11,958 nt of DNA from Equivita sp045641605 (GTDB taxonomy: Bacteria; Actinomycetota; Coriobacteriia; Coriobacteriales; Eggerthellaceae), in contig JAZUHG010000015.1 in assembly GCA_045641605.1 (NCBI GenBank), positions 1 to 11,958 on the forward strand. Direction: 5' to 3'. Below are positions 8,147 through 11,958 of this stretch, in pieces. Each line of letters begins with the position of its first letter. Position 1 is the stretch's first letter. Both the position numbers and the translations under genes were made by a program. The notes under the pieces were generated by a model. The model did no database searches. It was not told where the DNA came from and saw only the letters and a list, made by a program, of their open reading frames with translations.

Positions 8147-8176
8147 ATTATAGCAAAAGAAAAAACTAAATGGCAA
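8147..8176 (-). promoter_or_regulatory. Promoter of the maltodextrin transport operon
   Basis: On the minus strand, TTGCCA (8171-8176; five of six matches to TTGACA) is followed after 18 bp by TATAAT (8147-8152), preceded by TGC, giving an extended -10. The -35 lies in the last codons of the upstream YhgE-like gene and the -10 in the 47-bp gap. Transcription would begin near 8140, giving a leader of about 20 nt. This separates the sugar operon from the YhgE pair, although read-through is possible since no convincing terminator lies between. Confidence 0.7.
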
Positions 8177-9977
8177 GTAGATTAGCTTCGCGAACTTTTT
8201 CTTTGAAGTTCTCGGTTACTTTTATAATTGGGTTTCGAAGCACAAGTCCCATCAACAATGATATTGGAATCATGCTTAAGCACAAATCAGCCATGCAAAG
8301 TAGCAAATCGAAGTTGGTAAATCCAGCAACACACATATTAATTGCCTTTAGCGCATAAGTTCCAGGCAAGAATGGTGATATCATCTGGAATGGCTCTGTG
8401 ACTAGCTGAATTGGGAATGTGCCACCCGTTGCACAAATTTGAAGTACAAGCAAAATTACGCAAAGAGCTTTACCAATGCTTCCAAATGAAGCAAGCATCG
8501 TGTAGATAAACAAGCTGTAGCAAATTGAAACAAGCCACATCGTTAATATGTATAAGAATGGATGCACGCAAGGAATTTGTAAGAAGAACAAACATCCAAG
8601 AGCTATAAAAGTAACTTGGCAAAGAGAAATAACACCAAACACAGCATATCTACCCAGATAAACTTGCCAATTTTTGAGGCCCTTCTTCTTAAGCTCTTCT
8701 TCCCTCTTTCGGCTTAATTCAGATTTAAGCAATGCAGCCAAAAGCAAAGCGCCTACCCAAATACAAATAGCAATATAAAAACCGCTCATAGAAGCCGCAT
8801 TGTTAGCCATTGGGAAAACAGCGTTACGTTCCATCATTACAGGAGTTGTGATGAGTGTTGCAAACTTGTTAGAATCCTCACCAATAATCTTTCTTATGTC
8901 TTCGACCGAAGTCGACGAAGTGATCAAACTCAATCTCTCACGCGCAGAATCAAAATCACCAGAAATTGTGCTAAATGTATCTTTCATAGAAGAAAGCTGA
9001 GTATCTAAATCTGACATAACTTCAGTTAGTGAATCTAGTGTTGCTAGTAAACTATCAGAAGTAGAGGCCGCATCATCAATTATCTTATTACCAGCGTTGA
9101 TAGAAGATTCTGCATCACTCAAAACCTTCATATATTCGTTGTAAATATCATCGGAAATTATTCTTTCTTTATGTAATAGTTCAATTAATTCCTTCGTACT
9201 ATTTAATTCATCAAGCGCATTATTTAGATAAGCATGAAGTTCACTAAATATTGAAGAGCTTGAGCTTGGAAGTTCTTCCTTAATATCTTCAATCGTTGAA
9301 ATTAAGCTTTGAAGCTCTACCTTAATAATGTCTATTTCAGAACATATATTGTCCATAGAACTCCCAGCGTTTGACAAAACACCAATTAATGTTTTTCCTA
9401 AACTTGCAGCATTATCAACAGTGCTTGAATTTAACAAATTGGAAGCAGTCTTTAAGATTATTGAATATATAGTTGTTGAAAATTCATTATTAATCTTTTG
9501 TTGAATTGCTGAAGCGCCCTTTCCTGTAATTTTTGGAGCAATTGGGTTGCTCTTTTCATTTGAATAATATTGCAAAGTGGCTGCCTCGGCTTCGCCACCA
9601 ATAATTGATAAAAGCTGATTACTAAAATCTTCAGGAATAACAATTACAGCGTATAATGAACCATTTTTTAAGTTGTTCATGGCATCATCAAAATCTGTAA
9701 AGACCCACTTAAAGCCTTTATTTTCATGCAAGCCCGTAACAAGATTATTGCCTACCTTTAAATCTACAGGCAAAACTTCACTCTTATAACCTTGGTCCTC
9801 ATTTACTACTGCAACCTCTAAATTGTCGACATTATTATAAGGGTCTCAGACACCAGCGAGGTTAAACCACACATACATACCAGGAACAACAATTAATCCA
9901 ATAACAACAACAATGCTAATTACATTAGAAAACAACAATTTAAAATCATCTTTGATTATTTTTCAGACGTTACGCAT
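8166..9977 (-). CDS. YhgE/Pip-type membrane protein, ABC-2 permease-like
   Basis: With UGA = Trp the product is 603 residues and has the YhgE/Pip plan. There is a short cytosolic start (MRNVWKIIKDD), TM1 (about 19-38), then YVWFNLAGVWDPY and VAVVNEDQG. An extracellular region of about 340 residues follows, Ser/Asp-rich and probably coiled-coil between about 185 and 350. Five or six membrane segments lie between about 397 and 582, with GGTFPIQL and a short cytosolic tail. TGA Trp codons: 9963 (NVWKII) and 9846 (GVWDPY), both at family Trp positions. The relatives include the phage-infection protein Pip and T7SS EsaA; actual transport substrates are largely unknown. The ATG is 8 bp inside the preceding paralogue, with AGGCGGTG about 9 nt upstream. 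The stop is TAG. A tandem pair suggests the two act together, possibly as a heteromer, but no ATPase gene is next to them in the window. Confidence 0.88.
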
Positions 9978-11958
9978 TCTTTTTAGCACCGCCTAAATCC
10001 GAAACCTTAACCAAAGAATTTCATTCTTCTTTTTTAAATTGTTTGTATTTGTATTCGATAACAATTACATAAGTAGCAATTGCAATTACCGAAAGCATCC
10101 AAATTGTCATCCAAATTAACTTTGTATTTATATCTACATATACAAAAGCAGCAAAAATAGACATGATGACCAGCAATAATGTTGGGGCTGCAGCCAAAAC
10201 AATAAGTCCAATGCGCGAACGCTTTTTATATTTCGCTCTAACAGCATCAATTGCTTTTGACATTGTTAAAGCTTCTTCTTGTTCGCTTATAGACTCTACA
10301 ACAGTCTCTACCGACGAAGTCTCTGCTTGAATGTGATCTTGATCGTCACAAATCATAATTGTATTTTTTGCAAGCTCTTCATCAAAAAGTCTATTGATGC
10401 CACGAAGACCATCACGAGCATAAAGACCAATTAGGAAGAAGACAAAGAAGAATACCAATAAGGCTCCAATATCAAGCATCCAATACAAGAAATCAATATT
10501 TACAATACATTCACGAAGAGAGTTGATTCCATAAGTAAATGGAAGGAATGGAAATATGTTTTGAAAGGCTTGTGGCATTAATTGTATTGGGAACATTCCA
10601 GAAGAACCTGGAATTTGCATAATAACCAAAATACAAGCGATAGCTCTACCAACATGCTTAAAACATGCAGCTAACATATAAATTATGTTAACAAATACAA
10701 AGGCGATAAGCATGCATGACAAGACATATAAGACTGGATTTTCGCATTGAATACCAATTATTAAGTTTCCAAGAGAAACAAATAGTCCAGATATAAAAGC
10801 ACCCACACTAAACAACATTCCTCTGGCAACATAAGCTTGTTTTGCATTTCACTTTTTACGCTTCGGAGGCTCAACTTCTGTCCTAAACAAAGCAATTAAT
10901 ACAATTCCCAAAACTCATAGGGCAAGATTGGTAAAGAAAGGTGAAATCCCCGTGCCATTATTTTCAATTGGGTTTAAGACTTCAGTATCTAACTTAACTG
11001 GTTGACTCATAAAGGCACCAACGGTTTGTGCATTTGCGTTGGTAAGCATCTTGACAAGATCTGGCGCGTTGGTTAAATTAGCTTGAATAGTTGCAGAAAC
11101 TTCAAGCAAGACGTCATGAACCTTAACCATTTTTTCTGAAAAGCCAGAAGAAATAATATTAGACTCATAAAGCATAAAAGAAGCATCATCTAAATCACGA
11201 ATGATTACTTCACATGAATTATTAATTGAAGTTAGCGCATTATATATATTATCTAATGAAGAATTCAGCTGCGATATCATGTGCAAAAGCTGCCCCAATA
11301 CTACTCCTGGATATTCGCCTCTTTCAACGTATTCGATAACTTGCATTTCCAAAGCTTTAGATTTTTGCTTTGCATCATTGACAACAGAAATTAAATGGTC
11401 TGTTTGCTGTTTAATGTCAGACATTACACCACGTGCCGAAGCTATGGTGTCTTGGGCTTGCGAGATTGTGCCTTGACCCTTAATTATTACATTATTTAAG
11501 CCAGAAACATTGGCCGCAACCCTATTAATCCTGTCAGACATTGTATTTCCGCTATCGGCAATGTCGCTAACCAAAGCACTGGAAAGGTCAACTACCATTC
11601 CGGCCACTACTTCGGTTACTTTACCTACAAATTTTTCATTAATTTGCTTTTCAATTGTCGAAGACCCAGTATCTGTAATCTTTACAGCAGCACCATTTTC
11701 ACGTTCATTTACATAGTATTTAACTTTTGCAAAATCACGATTCTCAGGATCTACAAAAATACGCGCAATACTATTACTAAAATCATCCGGCAAGATGATA
11801 GTTGCATAAACTTCTCCCGATTCAAGCTTGCGCATGGCTTCGTCTTCGTCCATAAAAGACCAGCCAAGCTGAGTATTATTGCGAAGTTGATCTTCAAGAA
11901 CATCGCCAACTGCAATATGTCCACCAATAGAACTATCTACACCTTGATCTTCATTAAC
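9970..11958 (-). CDS. YhgE/Pip-type membrane protein with C-terminal extension, 5' end cut
   Basis: The frame is open to the window end; 662 residues are visible, and by comparison with the downstream paralogue about 55 (including TM1) are missing. The visible part opens VNEDQG, followed by an extracellular region of about 330 residues with coiled-coil-like stretches, then five or so membrane segments (about 340-515) with GMFPIQLMPQAFQNIFPFLPFTY. Unlike the paralogue it continues with about 145 extra residues: an acidic cytosolic linker rich in Glu/Ser (about 516-580) and two more membrane segments (about 583-608 and 613-634). TGA Trp codons lie at 10915, 10849 and 10021; the last falls in the tail, so the true C-terminus is 17 residues beyond it at the TAA (9970-9972). 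It overlaps the next gene by 8 bp (ATGCGTAA). The substrate is unknown; YhgE proteins are envelope-associated. Confidence 0.85.

Noticed and set aside
8156..8165. T-rich run on the minus strand after the YhgE-like gene as an intrinsic terminator
   Set aside because: Only a 4-bp CTAA/TTAG stem with a long loop precedes it, and the TTCGCGAA palindrome farther up is too distant and has no loop; the run fits better as promoter spacer.
2398..9977. Interrupted minus-strand genes as pseudogenes in a decaying region
   Set aside because: Every interruption is TGA, many at conserved Trp sites, with no frameshifts or TAA/TAG interruptions; recoding explains all of them at once.
1..11958. Prophage, mobile element, CRISPR array or defence island
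   Set aside because: No integrase, transposase, terminal repeats, direct-repeat array or known defence gene is seen; Pip/YhgE relatives can be phage receptors but here look like host envelope proteins.
9970..11958. The YhgE pair as EsaA of a type VII secretion system
   Set aside because: No WXG100, EssC or other T7SS gene is present in the window, and the fold family alone does not show it.

Overview
The window is a compact, A+T-rich bacterial segment (by eye in the mid-to-high 30s % GC, not computed) with almost no non-coding DNA. Its dominant feature is the genetic code. Six of the eight minus-strand genes carry in-frame TGA codons, and wherever a family alignment can be recalled these fall on conserved tryptophans (for example amylomaltase FFKQ-W, GQL-W-GNP, NW-W and the permease motif VMWV-W-ND). 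By hand count there are 22 TGA and 30 TGG tryptophan codons. All ten visible genes end in TAA or TAG and none in TGA. Read with UGA = Trp (translation table 4), every apparently broken gene becomes one intact reading frame of normal family length; under the standard code most of the minus strand would look like pseudogenes.

Table 4 suggests a Mollicutes-type organism. However, tandem YhgE/Pip membrane proteins, a lipoprotein maltodextrin transporter with a separate MsmK-type ATPase, strong AGGAGG ribosome binding sites and the wording of the AckA and HIT proteins recall gut Bacillota or Coriobacteriia. I cannot settle the taxonomy from this window.

Layout. Plus strand, 1-2058: the 3' part of acetate kinase (ackA), then, in the same frame directly behind its TAA, a membrane-anchored protein that looks like a tyrosine phosphatase whose CX5R active-site signature has been destroyed. 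Minus strand, 11958 down to 2055: two tandem YhgE/Pip-type membrane proteins (the first cut by the window end), then, after a 47-bp gap containing a good promoter, a carbohydrate operon encoding a solute-binding lipoprotein, MalF-type permease, MalG-type permease, MsmK/UgpC-type ATPase, amylomaltase MalQ and a HIT-family hydrolase. The two blocks converge and overlap by 4 bp inside a 12-bp palindrome.

How it fits together: the lipoprotein captures a sugar (probably malto-oligosaccharide, because malQ is co-transcribed), MalF/MalG form the channel, MsmK powers it, and MalQ disproportionates the imported glucan chains. Acetate kinase would make ATP from acetyl phosphate at the end of fermentation. 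Genes are tightly coupled: three junctions overlap by exactly 8 bp and one by 1 bp. No tRNA, rRNA, insertion sequence, CRISPR array or gene-free stretch above 300 bases is present.
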